Shown: in pieces, positions 47,978 to 59,067 of the stretch
Layout: each line of letters starts with the position of its first letter
Position numbering within the stretch: position 1 is the first letter of the stretch
Source: Enterococcus aquimarinus
GTDB taxonomy: Bacteria; Bacillota; Bacilli; Lactobacillales; Enterococcaceae
Direction of reading: 5' to 3'
Length of the DNA stretch: 64,000 nucleotides
Assembly (NCBI RefSeq): GCF_001885765.1
Contig: NZ_JXKD01000006.1
Span: forward strand, 1-64,000
Notes under the pieces: generated by a model
What the model saw: the letters and a program-made list of their open reading frames with translations, nothing else
What the model was told of the DNA's origin: nothing
Databases searched by the model: none
Made by a program: the position numbers and the translations under genes

Positions 47978-48856
47978 CTAATTTGCATTTTTGTTCATTA
48001 AATAATACTGTGCTGCAGAAATGACCAATATAACTAAACCTAATAATACGGCCATCGCTGAAGCCATACCGGCAATAGATTCCCCACTTCCGAAAGCTAA
48101 GGTTCTAATATACATCATTAAAACATGCGTGCTTTGTTTTGGACCACCTTTGGTCATCATGAGTGGTTGAGCGAATACATTAAATGCACCTGCTGTTGAC
48201 ATCACTAAAGTATAAATTAAAGGAAAGCGAATCGACGGGAGCGTAATATAAAAGAATTTTTTTGACGAACTTGCACCGTCTATTTCAGCAGATTCATAGA
48301 GGTCAGCTGAAATACCAGCAATTGCCGCACGATAAATAATCATATTCCCACCAACACCACCCCAGATACTAATGATCACAATCAGCATCCATGCATAGGG
48401 TTGTTGCGCAGCCCACGATATATCTAGACCAAATAGATTATTCGGTATTCCTAACTTCGAATGAAATAGTAAAGACCAAATCAACGCTGCTGCTGAAATA
48501 GAAATCAAACCTGGGACATATAAAATTCCTTGAAAGACGTTTTTAAAGCGGACTTTCTTATTTTCAAGCGCAACTGCGATTAATAGCGGAATAATAATAA
48601 TTAGTGGAACAACAATTAAGACATAGATCAGCGTATTCTTTAGGCCATTATGAAATTGAAAATAAAATGTCGATGATTTATCAAACAATAATGTTTTGTA
48701 ATTATCTAATCCTACCCATTGGGGTTCATTCACAAGATTCCATTTTGTAAATGAAGCATAAATCCCATAGATAGTTGGTACAGTGATAAATGTCATAAAC
48801 AGCAGTAGATGTGGACCTATATACATTAATGGACCTAATTTCAATTTTTTTGTCAT
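47978..48856 (-). CDS. Arabino-oligosaccharide ABC permease, MalF/AraP type
   Basis: A 292-residue permease with about six helices and the EAA loop LYESAEIDGASSSKKFFYI, then LPSIRFP. A stem-loop separates it from the binding-protein gene. In the AraNPQ system of Bacillus the same order is seen, with the ATPase MsmX supplied from another locus; an equivalent must exist elsewhere in this genome. Confidence 0.9.
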   Translation of the reverse strand: MTKKLKLGPLMYIGPHLLLFMTFITVPTIYGIYASFTKWNLVNEPQWVGLDNYKTLLFDKSSTFYFQFHNGLKNTLIYVLIVVPLIIIIPLLIAVALENKKVRFKNVFQGILYVPGLISISAAALIWSLLFHSKLGIPNNLFGLDISWAAQQPYAWMLIVIISIWGGVGGNMIIYRAAIAGISADLYESAEIDGASSSKKFFYITLPSIRFPLIYTLVMSTAGAFNVFAQPLMMTKGGPKQSTHVLMMYIRTLAFGSGESIAGMASAMAVLLGLVILVISAAQYYLMNKNAN

Positions 48857-48871
48857 GTTTTCCCCCCCTAT

Positions 48872-48901
48872 AGTGCCGCACGAATCATAATATGCGGCAC
48901 T
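48872..48901 (-). promoter_or_regulatory. Intercistronic stem-loop between binding-protein and permease genes
   Basis: AGTGCCGCA and TGCGGCACT pair around a 12-base loop. No T run follows on the minus strand, so it is better read as an mRNA-stabilising or processing hairpin than as a terminator. Confidence 0.65.
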
Positions 48902-48922
48902 TATCTGGTTATTTAGTCACTC

Positions 48923-50155
48923 TTATTGATTTTCAGCAATCTTATCTTCGACAAATTTTTGCATTGTTGCTAATCCTTCATCCATATCTAATTCACCATA
49001 TACGATATCAAAACAATAGGTGTTGATTGCTTCTTCGACATATGGGTAATACTCGTATGTAAAGATATGTAAAGATTCGATTTGTTCTTCACTTGATGTA
49101 AAGAATGATTGTTTAAACTCTTGGAATTCCGGACTCTCAACAACCTCTGTACTTGCAACAATTTGTCCAGCTTTTGCCCACTCAATTGAATTTTGACGAA
49201 TATATTCTAAGAAATCAGCAATACCCGCTTCTTTTTCATCTGTTCGTTCTTCGTTATTTAACATAGAGAATAAATGAGAAGATGCACGATTCGTAAAAAC
49301 ATCTGGTGTATTTGAATAAATATTTGTTACACCAAAATTTAATCCGTCTACACCAGCATGCGCTGTAGAAGACCAAGTACCATCAGTTGAGAACAATACA
49401 TTACCCGATTGGAACATTAAATAACCATCTTCTCCATTTGGTGTCATTAATCCTTGATCTGCCACTTCCTTCAGTGAGCTTAAGGCTTGTTTCATCTCAG
49501 GTGTATTGACAGTTGGTTCACCATTAGATTGAATATCGCCACCCAAATTAATAATTTGAGCTAGAATCGTCCACGAAAGTAACGCATTATTTACTACGAA
49601 GTCTCCTTCATCTAGCTTTCCTTTTAAAGATAACATCTCATCAAAAGTAACAACATCATCGTCTAACATACTCATCGCATCGTATTTTTCTAATAAATCG
49701 ATGTTATAATACATTGCGCTAGAATGGATATCTAGAGGAACCGTGTATTGCGTTCCATCAACTGTTCCTGCTGACCATGCTTGAGGCAAGTAATTATCGG
49801 CATTAATTTCAGGTTTTGCTGAAATCACTTCTTCAATCGGTTCTAACATATCTGATTTCACAAAGCCAGGTACACGGTCGGCATGGATGAGTGTCAAGTC
49901 AGGTACATCTTTTTTCGAACTCATTACCGTATAAATTTTAGTGTACATATCAGAAGTAATGACTGATTTTACTGGATATTCTGGTTCTGTTGCATTATAT
50001 TCCTTTACCATATTATCCATATATGCGCCATCATCCCCCGTTAGAGGATTCCAAAAAACAATCGTATTTGGATCTTCTTTCTCACCACAACCAGCTAATG
50101 TTAGACTTGCAAATAGCGCTACTGTACTTAAACCAACTATTTTTCTTAATTTCAT
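48923..50155 (-). CDS. Arabino-oligosaccharide-binding lipoprotein (AraN-like)
   Basis: A 410-residue family 1 binding protein with signal ending TLAGC, lipid cysteine 23. TIVFWNPLTGDDGAYMDNMVKEYN near residue 31, the LTLIHADRVPGFV stretch near residue 86 and YLMFQSGNVLFSTDGTWSS near 225 are typical. It stands between the first GH51 and the permease genes of the arabinan operon, so arabino-oligosaccharides are the likely ligands. Confidence 0.9.
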   Translation of the reverse strand: MKLRKIVGLSTVALFASLTLAGCGEKEDPNTIVFWNPLTGDDGAYMDNMVKEYNATEPEYPVKSVITSDMYTKIYTVMSSKKDVPDLTLIHADRVPGFVKSDMLEPIEEVISAKPEINADNYLPQAWSAGTVDGTQYTVPLDIHSSAMYYNIDLLEKYDAMSMLDDDVVTFDEMLSLKGKLDEGDFVVNNALLSWTILAQIINLGGDIQSNGEPTVNTPEMKQALSSLKEVADQGLMTPNGEDGYLMFQSGNVLFSTDGTWSSTAHAGVDGLNFGVTNIYSNTPDVFTNRASSHLFSMLNNEERTDEKEAGIADFLEYIRQNSIEWAKAGQIVASTEVVESPEFQEFKQSFFTSSEEQIESLHIFTYEYYPYVEEAINTYCFDIVYGELDMDEGLATMQKFVEDKIAENQ

Positions 50156-50168
50156 TTTTTACACACTC

Positions 50169-51723
<1,555 letters not shown>

Positions 51724-51812
51724 TAATACTATGGTTAATTATTTTTGAATTTAATATAGAATATATTAGCAATATGGTTAATCTTTGGTAACTTGATAAA
51801 TTTTACTAGCAC

Positions 51813-51836
51813 AACATTAATGTTTATGTTAATATT
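51813..51836. promoter_or_regulatory. Operator-like TTAA-N8-TTAA repeat ahead of the ArsR-type gene
   Basis: The core TTAATGTTTATGTTAA lies 33 bases before the regulator start codon. ATGTTAATATT on its right side is identical to the right arm of the palindrome at 42262-42299. Placement suits autoregulation by the adjacent regulator. Confidence 0.55.
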
Positions 51837-51866
51837 GATTTATCAAATGAATAAGAAGGTGATTAT

Positions 51867-52760
51867 ATGCAATTACATATTAACGATGAAGCACTTCCTG
51901 TGTATGAAGCACTAGCTAGTTCCGTTAGAATTAAAATTATTCAACTCCTTTCTAAAAATAAAATGAATGTAAAAGAACTGGCGGCTGCATTAGGTTTGAG
52001 TAGTCCTATTACAACGATGCATATTTCTAAACTAGAAAAAGCGAATATTATTAAAACTGAAAAAGTTGGTCAACAAAGAATTTCGAGTCTTAGAGTAGAT
52101 AAAATCGAAATCAACTTCCCTGAAAAAATATTTAATGCTTTTGACACGAAAGAGAGTACGATCCCGATTGGTCACTATACTAAATTTTCAGTGGAACCCA
52201 CTTGTGGACTGGCTACTGCCCAAAATTTCATTGGAAAAGTTGATGAACCAAAGTATTTCATGGATTCAGATCGTATGAACGCTCAGATTCTCTGGTTCAC
52301 TAAAGGTTTTGTCGAATATCAAACACCAAACTTTTTAACGGAATCGGAAACATTAGAAATGATGGAAATTTCTTTAGAGATTTCATCTGAGTTTCCATTC
52401 GCGAATGATAATTGGCCCTCTGATATTTCTTTTTATCTGAACGGATTAGAAGTTGGTACCTGGACAAGTCCTGGAGATTTCGCGGATATAAGAGGGAAAT
52501 TCACACCGGATTGGTATCCGGATAATCAAAATCAATACGGTCTATTAAAAACGATTCGTATTATGCATCATGGGACATATATGGACGGGGAACCGATGTC
52601 CGAATTTACAATCGATGATTTAAATAAAACAAATGCGGATTTATGGACGCTGAAAATCGAAGTAAAAGACGATGCCGAAAACATTGGTGGATGTACCCTT
52701 TTTGGTAGACAGTTTGGAAACTACGATCAAGATATCAAAATCAAATCTTACTATAGTTAA
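51867..52760 (+). CDS. ArsR-type helix-turn-helix regulator with a large C-terminal domain
   Basis: A 297-residue protein. Residues about 8-80 form an ArsR-like winged helix (EALASSVRIKIIQLLSKNKMNVKELAAALGLSS). The remaining 210 residues are beta-rich and contain WPSDISFYLNGLEVGTWTSPGDFADIRGKF and IRIMHHGTYMDGEPMSEFTI, which look like a ligand-binding sandwich. ArsR proteins with such long sugar-locus extensions replace AraR-like control in some Firmicutes. It is divergent from the arabinan operon and has an AAGGTGAT ribosome site. It probably represses that operon until an arabinose-derived sugar binds. Confidence 0.82.
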   Translation: MQLHINDEALPVYEALASSVRIKIIQLLSKNKMNVKELAAALGLSSPITTMHISKLEKANIIKTEKVGQQRISSLRVDKIEINFPEKIFNAFDTKESTIPIGHYTKFSVEPTCGLATAQNFIGKVDEPKYFMDSDRMNAQILWFTKGFVEYQTPNFLTESETLEMMEISLEISSEFPFANDNWPSDISFYLNGLEVGTWTSPGDFADIRGKFTPDWYPDNQNQYGLLKTIRIMHHGTYMDGEPMSEFTIDDLNKTNADLWTLKIEVKDDAENIGGCTLFGRQFGNYDQDIKIKSYYS

Positions 52761-52768
52761 CATCAACA

Positions 52769-52818
52769 AAAAAGTAGCGCTAGAAGAGAGAGTCTTTAGC
52801 GCTACTTTTTATTTATTT
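52769..52818. terminator. Bidirectional terminator between the ArsR-type gene and galM
   Basis: AAAAAGTAGCGCTA and TAGCGCTACTTTTT pair perfectly, with T and A runs on both sides. The last bases overlap the end of galM. Confidence 0.9.
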
Positions 52819-53866
52819 AAGCGTCAAAGCAATAGCTTGTCTCATAAACAGTTTGCACATTTTCTTCTATATAAGGTGATTTAAAATTGACTTGATTAAC
52901 TGCATCAGGAAAAAATTGTGTTTCTAAGCAAAGACCACTATATTTTTGATAGTTCACACCATTTTTGCCCGCTTCTTGCTCAATAAAATTACCTGTATAT
53001 AATTGTACTCCCGGAAGGTTCGTATACCCTTTTAGTGAAATTCCCGTTTGATCGCCGATTAAATGAACGAAGGCTTCTGTTTCCTGTTTCGTCTCATCAA
53101 GGACGTAATTGTGATCATAACCGCCCGTCAATTGTAATTGCTCAGCTATTTGATTGATATCTCTTCCAATTTTCTTGGATTGTTTGAAATCCATTGGCGT
53201 ATTTGCCACAGGAAGAACTTCTCCTGTTGGAATTGATTTTGAGTCTTTTACTGGCGTGTAATAAGAACAATCTAATTGTAGCAAATGCTCTAAAATTGTC
53301 CCATTCGCATGGCCATTCAAATTAAAATAAGTATGGTTGGTCGGATTAAAGACTGTTTTCTTATCAGATTCTCCTGTATAAGAAATAATTAGTTCGTTTA
53401 AATCCGTCAACTGATAACTGACTTCCAGAGATAAGTTTCCAGGAAATCCTTGATCGCCGTCCGGACTAAAGAGTAAAAAGACGATTTTCTGATTCAATTC
53501 ATCGACTTCTTTCACTAACCAAGGACGAGTATGATAGCCTGAAAAGCCCCCATGCAATTGATTCTCTCCTTCATTTTGATCGACCTGATAGACTTGTCCA
53601 TCGATTTCAAACTTCCCTTGATCGATACGGTTGGCATTTCGTCCAATCGTCGCACCAAAGTAAACATTGTTATTATTCTCATACTGTGCTAATTGATCAT
53701 AACCTAATACGACGTCTACTAATTGACCATCTTTACCAGGTACCCATAAGTGGGTTAGGACTGCACCAAAATCACTAACGGTCATTTTCATGCCATTTTT
53801 ATTTTCAAACGTATACAGATAGACCGTTTTTCCACCGGTCGTGACACCAAATAGTTCTTTCTTCAT
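52817..53866 (-). CDS. galM: Aldose 1-epimerase (mutarotase)
   Basis: A 349-residue GalM-type enzyme that interconverts alpha and beta anomers of free aldoses. NQLHGGF near residue 88 and NPTNHTYFNLNGH near 178 carry the catalytic-site His residues, and a CLETQFFPDAVN stretch near the end carries the expected Glu. I start it at 53866, eight bases after GGGAGG, rather than at 53902. It follows araA after a hairpin with a T run, so it is probably made at lower level. In this setting it would supply the L-arabinose anomer used by the isomerase. Confidence 0.92.
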   Translation of the reverse strand: MKKELFGVTTGGKTVYLYTFENKNGMKMTVSDFGAVLTHLWVPGKDGQLVDVVLGYDQLAQYENNNNVYFGATIGRNANRIDQGKFEIDGQVYQVDQNEGENQLHGGFSGYHTRPWLVKEVDELNQKIVFLLFSPDGDQGFPGNLSLEVSYQLTDLNELIISYTGESDKKTVFNPTNHTYFNLNGHANGTILEHLLQLDCSYYTPVKDSKSIPTGEVLPVANTPMDFKQSKKIGRDINQIAEQLQLTGGYDHNYVLDETKQETEAFVHLIGDQTGISLKGYTNLPGVQLYTGNFIEQEAGKNGVNYQKYSGLCLETQFFPDAVNQVNFKSPYIEENVQTVYETSYCFDA

Positions 53867-53886
53867 TACAAAAACCTCCCGCTTTT

Positions 53887-53924
53887 TTAAAAAAACAGCC
53901 AAGCATCCTTTCGCTCGGCTGTTT
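53887..53924 (-). terminator. Intrinsic terminator between araA and galM
   Basis: AAACAGCC-AGC and GCT-GGCTGTTT pair with one mismatch, and seven T residues follow on the minus strand. It lies six bases after the araA stop and would reduce read-through into galM. Confidence 0.8.
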
Positions 53925-53930
53925 AGCTGT

Positions 53931-55358
53931 TTACTTAATAGTTACATATTCTAAATTAACTAATTTTGCCCATGTTTCAATTTGATCTACTGTTAAATTC
54001 AAGGATAGAACAGTATGATGTCCACCGCCTGTTTCAATCCAAGACTTCACGCCTTGATGGAAATCTGGTTTTGGCGTCCACATGACACGCGCAACTGGTA
54101 ATTTCGGAGCTTCTTCCTCTGGTTCAAATGCCTCCACTTCATTAATTAATAATTTATAATTGGTTCCAAAATCAGCCATCGATACAACAACGCCAGTCCC
54201 TGCTTTGCCATCAAATACTAAACGAGCTGGATCTGCTTTGTCCCCAATGGAAAGTGGTGAAACAACAATTTTAGGTTTATTCGCGGCTAAACTTGGATCA
54301 ACTTCTAACATATGTGACTGTAAAATCGCTTCTTTCCCTGGCGTTAATTCATACGTGTAGTCTTCCATAAAACCAGTATTTTGATTTTTCGCCATAATTT
54401 TCATCATGCGATCAATCGCAGCTGTTTTCCAATCACCTTCCCCAGCAAAACCGTACCCTTCTGCCATTAAACGTTGCACCGCGAGTCCTGGAAGTTGGTC
54501 CATACCATATAAATCTTCAAAATTCGACGTAAAGGCTGTGTAACCGCCTGCTTCTAAGAAACGACGAATCCCAATTTCTTGACGCGCTTGCACTTTCACG
54601 TGTTTTTCCCAACTTGCTTGTTCATAATCTCCATAATCAAAATCGTATAACGTTTGATACTCCTCAAATAGTGCGTTTACTTCGTCCTCATCTACGGCGT
54701 CAATGACTTTTACTAAATCCCCAATCCCGTAATAATCAACTACCCAACCAAATTGAATTTGTGCTTCCACTTTGTCGCCTTCAGTAACTGCGACGTGGCG
54801 CATATTATCTCCTAAACGAGCGACTTTGATGTTAAAACTTTCTGTATACCCCACTGCTACATCCATCCAAGCAGAGATTTGTGTTTGAACAGCCTCATTT
54901 TCCCAATACCCAACGACGACTTTATTTTGCTTATTCAAGCGAGCGTTAATAAAGCCATATTCTCGGTCTCCGTGTGCTGCCTGATTCAAATTCATGAAAT
55001 CCATATCAATCGTTGCCCATGGAATTTTTTCATTGTATTGTGTCGCTAAATGCAATAATGGTTTTTGTAGTAATTTCGTTCCACGAATCCACATTTTTGC
55101 TGGTGAGAAAGTATGCATCCAAGTAATCACTCCCGCTACTTCATCGCGGTAATTGGCTTCTTTCATAATCTGCGTAATCTTATCTGCCGAAACAGCCAGT
55201 TCTTCTTGTAACACAATTGGGTAGGATAACTTCCCACTACCATTCAAGCTATCGACCATTTCTTGCGCGTGGTTTTTTACTTCAGCCAACGCTTCTTCTC
55301 CATACAAATGTTGTGACCCAACAACAAACCAAAATTCTTTTTTACCGATTTCTAACAT
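53931..55358 (-). CDS. araA: L-arabinose isomerase
   Basis: A 475-residue enzyme of the usual length that converts L-arabinose to L-ribulose. [16 protein letters not shown] opens it; [44 protein letters not shown] and [13 protein letters not shown] are araA-specific blocks, the last with the metal-site His residues. It is the fourth gene of the araR-led operon and links arabinan breakdown to the pentose phosphate pathway. Confidence 0.98.
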   Translation of the reverse strand: MLEIGKKEFWFVVGSQHLYGEEALAEVKNHAQEMVDSLNGSGKLSYPIVLQEELAVSADKITQIMKEANYRDEVAGVITWMHTFSPAKMWIRGTKLLQKPLLHLATQYNEKIPWATIDMDFMNLNQAAHGDREYGFINARLNKQNKVVVGYWENEAVQTQISAWMDVAVGYTESFNIKVARLGDNMRHVAVTEGDKVEAQIQFGWVVDYYGIGDLVKVIDAVDEDEVNALFEEYQTLYDFDYGDYEQASWEKHVKVQARQEIGIRRFLEAGGYTAFTSNFEDLYGMDQLPGLAVQRLMAEGYGFAGEGDWKTAAIDRMMKIMAKNQNTGFMEDYTYELTPGKEAILQSHMLEVDPSLAANKPKIVVSPLSIGDKADPARLVFDGKAGTGVVVSMADFGTNYKLLINEVEAFEPEEEAPKLPVARVMWTPKPDFHQGVKSWIETGGGHHTVLSLNLTVDQIETWAKLVNLEYVTIK

Positions 55359-55379
55359 ATTTTTTCTCCTCTATCACAT

Positions 55380-56075
55380 TTATTTTTGGCCATAATAGGC
55401 ATTTTCACCATGTTTACGTAAATAATGTTTATCTAAAATCGCTTGAGGTAATTCTTCAGCAAAACTATTTAGTTGGCGGGTAAATAAGTTCATTTTTGCG
55501 ACTTCTTCCAGTACAACAGCATTCATTACCGCTGAATCAGCATCTTTTCCCCAGGTAAAGGGTGCGTGTCCGTGCAATAAGACGCCTGGTACTTCTAACG
55601 GTTTTAGCCCTCTCTCTTCAAAAGTTGCGACAATCAATTTACCTGTTTCTTCTTCGTAGCCACGATCAATTTCTTCTTGCTTCAAAAAGCGTGTACAAGG
55701 AACGGCACCATAAAAAGTATCCGCATGGGTTGTTCCCATCGCTGGTACATCTAGTCCTGCTTGAGCCCAAATGGTCGCCCAAGTCGAATGAGTATGGACA
55801 ATACCGCCAATCGTTAAGAAGTTTTTATACAAAACAGCATGAGTGGGCATATCCGATGAGGGATTCAATTCGCCTTCTACGACATTTCCATCTAGATCAC
55901 AGACGACCATATCTTGGGCGCGCATAACTTGATAATCTACCCCACTAGGCTTGATGACAAATAGATTTGACTCCCGATCAATCGCGGAGACATTTCCCCA
56001 TGTATACTTAATTAATCCTTGGCGTGGCAATTCCAAATTTGCTTGAAACACTTCTTCTTTTAGTTTTTCTAACAA
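55380..56075 (-). CDS. araD: L-ribulose-5-phosphate 4-epimerase
   Basis: A 231-residue class II aldolase-family enzyme that converts L-ribulose 5-phosphate to D-xylulose 5-phosphate. TWGNVSAIDRE, IKPSGVDY, SSDMPTHAVLY and GIVHTHSTWATIWAQ with zinc-site histidines are clear araD marks. It lies 21 bases before araA. Confidence 0.97.
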   Translation of the reverse strand: MLEKLKEEVFQANLELPRQGLIKYTWGNVSAIDRESNLFVIKPSGVDYQVMRAQDMVVCDLDGNVVEGELNPSSDMPTHAVLYKNFLTIGGIVHTHSTWATIWAQAGLDVPAMGTTHADTFYGAVPCTRFLKQEEIDRGYEEETGKLIVATFEERGLKPLEVPGVLLHGHAPFTWGKDADSAVMNAVVLEEVAKMNLFTRQLNSFAEELPQAILDKHYLRKHGENAYYGQK

Positions 56076-56094
56076 ATGATCTCCTTCTTTCTAA

Positions 56095-57687
56095 TTAGTT
56101 AAAATACTCAATTGCGGCAGCTTCAATCGCTAAACCAGCTTCATAACGTGCCATGAATTTCTTGAAACCAAGCACCTCTTCTTCTTTCGCTGTTAACGTC
56201 ACGCCTTTTGTTGCGACAAATACATGGTTTTCTAAAAACGAATCGAGTGTTTCATCCTGAGCTTCTCGAATGAGGTAACTTGCTAAAATGGCAATTCCCC
56301 AAGCACCTCCCTCACCCGCTGTTTCCATTACAGTTACCGGCGCATCCATCACTGCCGATAAGATTGTTTGACCGACTTCCGGTGTTTTAAAGATACCACC
56401 ATGGCCCACAATCCGATTAATCTGTACCGCTTCTTTTTCTAAGATTTCCATGCCAATTTTCATCGCGCCAAATGCACTGTACAAGTGCATTCTGATGAAG
56501 TTCGCAAGCGTAAACGAACTCTCTGGTGAACGGACAAACAGCGGCCGTCCTTCTGACATTTTTGTAATATTCTCTCCAGAGTGGTATCCGTAAGATAATA
56601 ATCCACCTCCATCAGTATCCGCTTTCAATGAATGGTTAAATAATTGACTAAATAATTCATCCATCGTCATCGATGATCCCGTTAGATCCGCCACTTCTTT
56701 AAAAAGCTTCATCCAAGAATTAATCTCTGACGTACAGTTATTCGTATGAACCATCGCGACTAAATCACCTGAAGGCGTCGTCACTAAATCAATTTCGGGA
56801 TACACTTGGCTTAACTCTTTTTCTAAAACAATCATGGCAAAAGCAGAGGTTCCCGCAGAAACGTTCCCTGTCTGAGGTGCGACACTATTAGTTGCGACCA
56901 TTCCCGTTCCGGCATCGCCTTCAGGAGGGCATAACGGGACGCCTGCTTTCAAAGTTCCAGAAGGGTCGAGTAATTTGACGCCTTCTTCCGTTAAGCATCC
57001 CGCATTTTCTCCTGCAAGTAATATGTTCGGTAAAAGATCTTGCAGTTTCCAAGAGAACTGATTCTTTTGAATAATCTGATTGAACTGAGTAATCATGGTT
57101 TCATCATATATTTTCTTCGTAATATCAATTGGGAACATCCCTGAGGCATCCCCAACACCTAAGACTTTTTCACCCGTTAATTTCCAATGAATGTAGCCCG
57201 CTAAGGTTGTAAAAAAGGAAATCCTTGCCACGTGTTCTTCTTGATTTAAAATTGCCTGATATAAATGGGCGATACTCCAGCGTTGCGGAATATTATAAGC
57301 AAACAAGTCCGTTAATTTTTCTTCCGCCTCACCTGTAATCGCATTGCGCCATGTTCGAAAAGGAACCAGTAATTCATCTTCCTCATCGAAAGCTAAATAA
57401 CCATGCATCATCGCTGAAATTCCAATTGAGCCAATTTTCTCTAATGGAATCCCAAATTTTTGCATGACTTCCTGTGACATCTGGCGATAACTTGCTTGTA
57501 GTCCTTCCCAAACCGTCTCTAATGAATACGTCCAAATACCCTCAATCAATTGGTTTTCCCATTCAAAACTACCTGTTGCAATTGTTTGAAAATACGGATC
57601 AATCAATACAGCTTTAATGCGTGTCGATCCTAACTCAATCCCTAAACTCGTCTTTCCATCTTGAATAGCCTGCTTCATTTCAATCAC
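56095..57687 (-). CDS. araB: L-ribulokinase (FGGY family)
   Basis: A 530-residue FGGY kinase with [16 protein letters not shown] near residue 14, the [10 protein letters not shown] block, [14 protein letters not shown] and [18 protein letters not shown]. It differs from E. coli AraB in length and sequence and belongs to the Gram-positive type seen next to araD and araA. It phosphorylates L-ribulose. The start is GTG at 57687, ten bases after AGGAGGA. Position between araR and araD supports the role over xylulokinase, which is the main alternative. Confidence 0.9.
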   Translation of the reverse strand: MIEMKQAIQDGKTSLGIELGSTRIKAVLIDPYFQTIATGSFEWENQLIEGIWTYSLETVWEGLQASYRQMSQEVMQKFGIPLEKIGSIGISAMMHGYLAFDEEDELLVPFRTWRNAITGEAEEKLTDLFAYNIPQRWSIAHLYQAILNQEEHVARISFFTTLAGYIHWKLTGEKVLGVGDASGMFPIDITKKIYDETMITQFNQIIQKNQFSWKLQDLLPNILLAGENAGCLTEEGVKLLDPSGTLKAGVPLCPPEGDAGTGMVATNSVAPQTGNVSAGTSAFAMIVLEKELSQVYPEIDLVTTPSGDLVAMVHTNNCTSEINSWMKLFKEVADLTGSSMTMDELFSQLFNHSLKADTDGGGLLSYGYHSGENITKMSEGRPLFVRSPESSFTLANFIRMHLYSAFGAMKIGMEILEKEAVQINRIVGHGGIFKTPEVGQTILSAVMDAPVTVMETAGEGGAWGIAILASYLIREAQDETLDSFLENHVFVATKGVTLTAKEEEVLGFKKFMARYEAGLAIEAAAIEYFN

Positions 57688-57705
57688 TATGATGATTCCT
57701 CCTTT

Positions 57706-58773
57706 TTATAATGCACGAACAGATTGTCCTTCTATTAAGACTGGTTTGAAATAATAATTGGTGATAGCTTCATGTTGAATATCCTTCAGAATGTATGTTG
57801 CTGCCAACTCACCCATTGCCTCTTTCGGGTGTGAGAGTGTCGTTAGTGTGATGTTTCCTGTAATCCGAAGATTGGAATCATCATTTCCGATAATCGAAAT
57901 ATCATTCGGAATGGACAAACCTTTTTCGGAAAGTCCTTTGATTAAATGACTCGCAATTTCATCATTGTACGCAACGATACCCGTTATATCCGTATTTCCT
58001 TGTGCTAAACAAACGAGTAGTCCTTCGATAACACTCTCCTTCGTTTCAGTCGTATACGTCACAATATCTGCTGGACGAAATTGTAATTTCGCCTCTTCAA
58101 TTGCACGGATAAATCCTTTCATTCGGTACTTACCTTGTAAATCATCAATTTTAGTAACTAACAGTAATTGCTGATGTCCTTTTTCAATCAAATGATTGGT
58201 TGCTAAATAACCTGATTGGGTATCATCGACACAAATATGTTGGACGTCAAGTTCCTCGTATAAAGCATTAATCATGAGATAAGGAATCCCTTTTTCTTTT
58301 AAGTCAACATAGTAGGATAGATTCGGATTATATTGATTACTTTTTGTTGGTTCAATGATTAAACCATCTACTTCTTGCTCCATCATTTGTTGGAGGCATT
58401 CTCGTTCCTTTTCATGATTGTTATTTGTCGTTCCGAGCAATAACGCATAACCTTGTGCACTCAGCTCTTTTTCAATCCCCCGAATAATCGACGGGAAAAT
58501 ATAATCAGATAAATACGTCATAATGACACCGATTGTTTTTTTGCGAGCAGGTACCGCTATTTCTTTTTTCGCAACATACGTTCCAGAACCTTTTTCCGTT
58601 CGAAGCAGTCCTTCATTCACTAAGACACCAATCGCTTGTCGAACCGTATGTCGACTAAATCCATAGGTTTCTTGTAATGTATTTTCCGAAGGGATTAACT
58701 CCCCTTCCTTATAGGTCATCTCTTCAATTTCCAACCGCAACTTGTCTGCTAGTTGTATGTATTTTGGTTTCAT
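57706..58773 (-). CDS. araR: Arabinose repressor AraR (GntR/LacI chimera)
   Basis: The product has a GntR-type winged helix (about 1-70, with LIPSENTLQETYGFSRHTVRQAI) joined to a LacI-type sugar-binding domain (about 80-355, with KKTIGVIMTYLSDYIFPSIIRGI and ISIIGNDDS). This fusion is diagnostic of AraR. The start at 58773 follows GGAGG; the longer frame to 58803 runs into the operator. It leads the arabinose operon and carries an AraR box over its own transcript start, so it represses itself and araBDA until L-arabinose binds. Confidence 0.96.
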   Translation of the reverse strand: MKPKYIQLADKLRLEIEEMTYKEGELIPSENTLQETYGFSRHTVRQAIGVLVNEGLLRTEKGSGTYVAKKEIAVPARKKTIGVIMTYLSDYIFPSIIRGIEKELSAQGYALLLGTTNNNHEKERECLQQMMEQEVDGLIIEPTKSNQYNPNLSYYVDLKEKGIPYLMINALYEELDVQHICVDDTQSGYLATNHLIEKGHQQLLLVTKIDDLQGKYRMKGFIRAIEEAKLQFRPADIVTYTTETKESVIEGLLVCLAQGNTDITGIVAYNDEIASHLIKGLSEKGLSIPNDISIIGNDDSNLRITGNITLTTLSHPKEAMGELAATYILKDIQHEAITNYYFKPVLIEGQSVRAL

Positions 58774-58789
58774 TTTTATTAAACCTCCA

Positions 58790-58805
58790 AGTTGTACGTA
58801 CATAT
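58790..58805. promoter_or_regulatory. AraR operator
   Basis: AGTTGTACGTACATAT matches the Bacillus AraR box around the TTGTACGTACAA centre. It lies directly after the -10 hexamer of the araR promoter and before the ribosome site. Confidence 0.85.
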
Positions 58806-58834
58806 AATATAGGGCATCTCTTTCTTTTTGTCAA
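58806..58834 (-). promoter_or_regulatory. araR operon promoter
   Basis: On the minus strand TTGACA (58834-58829) and TATATT (58811-58806) are 17 bases apart. The core is close to perfect and overlapped by cre and AraR sites. Confidence 0.88.
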
Positions 58835-58843
58835 CGTTTTCAT
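58829..58843 (-). promoter_or_regulatory. cre site over the araR -35
   Basis: ATGAAAACGTTGACA on the minus strand matches the cre consensus at 14 of 15 positions and contains the -35 hexamer, so glucose repression through CcpA is expected. Confidence 0.8.
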
Positions 58844-58860
58844 AAAAATTCTTGCATTCG

Positions 58861-58941
58861 TCACTCATCCTTCCACCAAGCAAACCACAACCCAATCATC
58901 GTGATCACAACACCAAAGACTAGCAAAACACTCTCCTTCAT
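58861..58941 (-). CDS. Possible 26-residue single-helix membrane peptide
   Basis: A short frame MKESVLLVFGVVITMIGLWF followed by AWWKDE and a stop encodes one hydrophobic helix with charged ends. Such peptides are common in Gram-positive genomes and are usually not annotated. The ribosome site is weak (AAGTGAG), and it sits alone upstream of the araR promoter. Whether it is translated is uncertain. Confidence 0.4.
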   Translation of the reverse strand: MKESVLLVFGVVITMIGLWFAWWKDE

Positions 58942-59008
58942 CTTGTTCACTCACTTTCTTTTAGTTTAATCCTAATGCATCTGACACATCCGACCATTCC
59001 TTTTGATG

Positions 59009-59061
59009 AAAAAATCGTACTCGTTTACCCAGAGACTTTCTAGGAACGAATACGATTTTTT
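59009..59061 (-). terminator. Terminator of the DUF6933-like gene
   Basis: AAAAAATCGTA-TCGTT and AACGA-TACGATTTTTT pair with small bulges around a long loop, just after the stop codon at 59068. The T and A runs would serve either direction. Confidence 0.75.
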
Positions 59062-59067
59062 GTGATG

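Noticed and set aside
55562-55927. 121-residue plus-strand frame
   Set aside because: It is antisense to araD, which is certain, and has no ribosome site.
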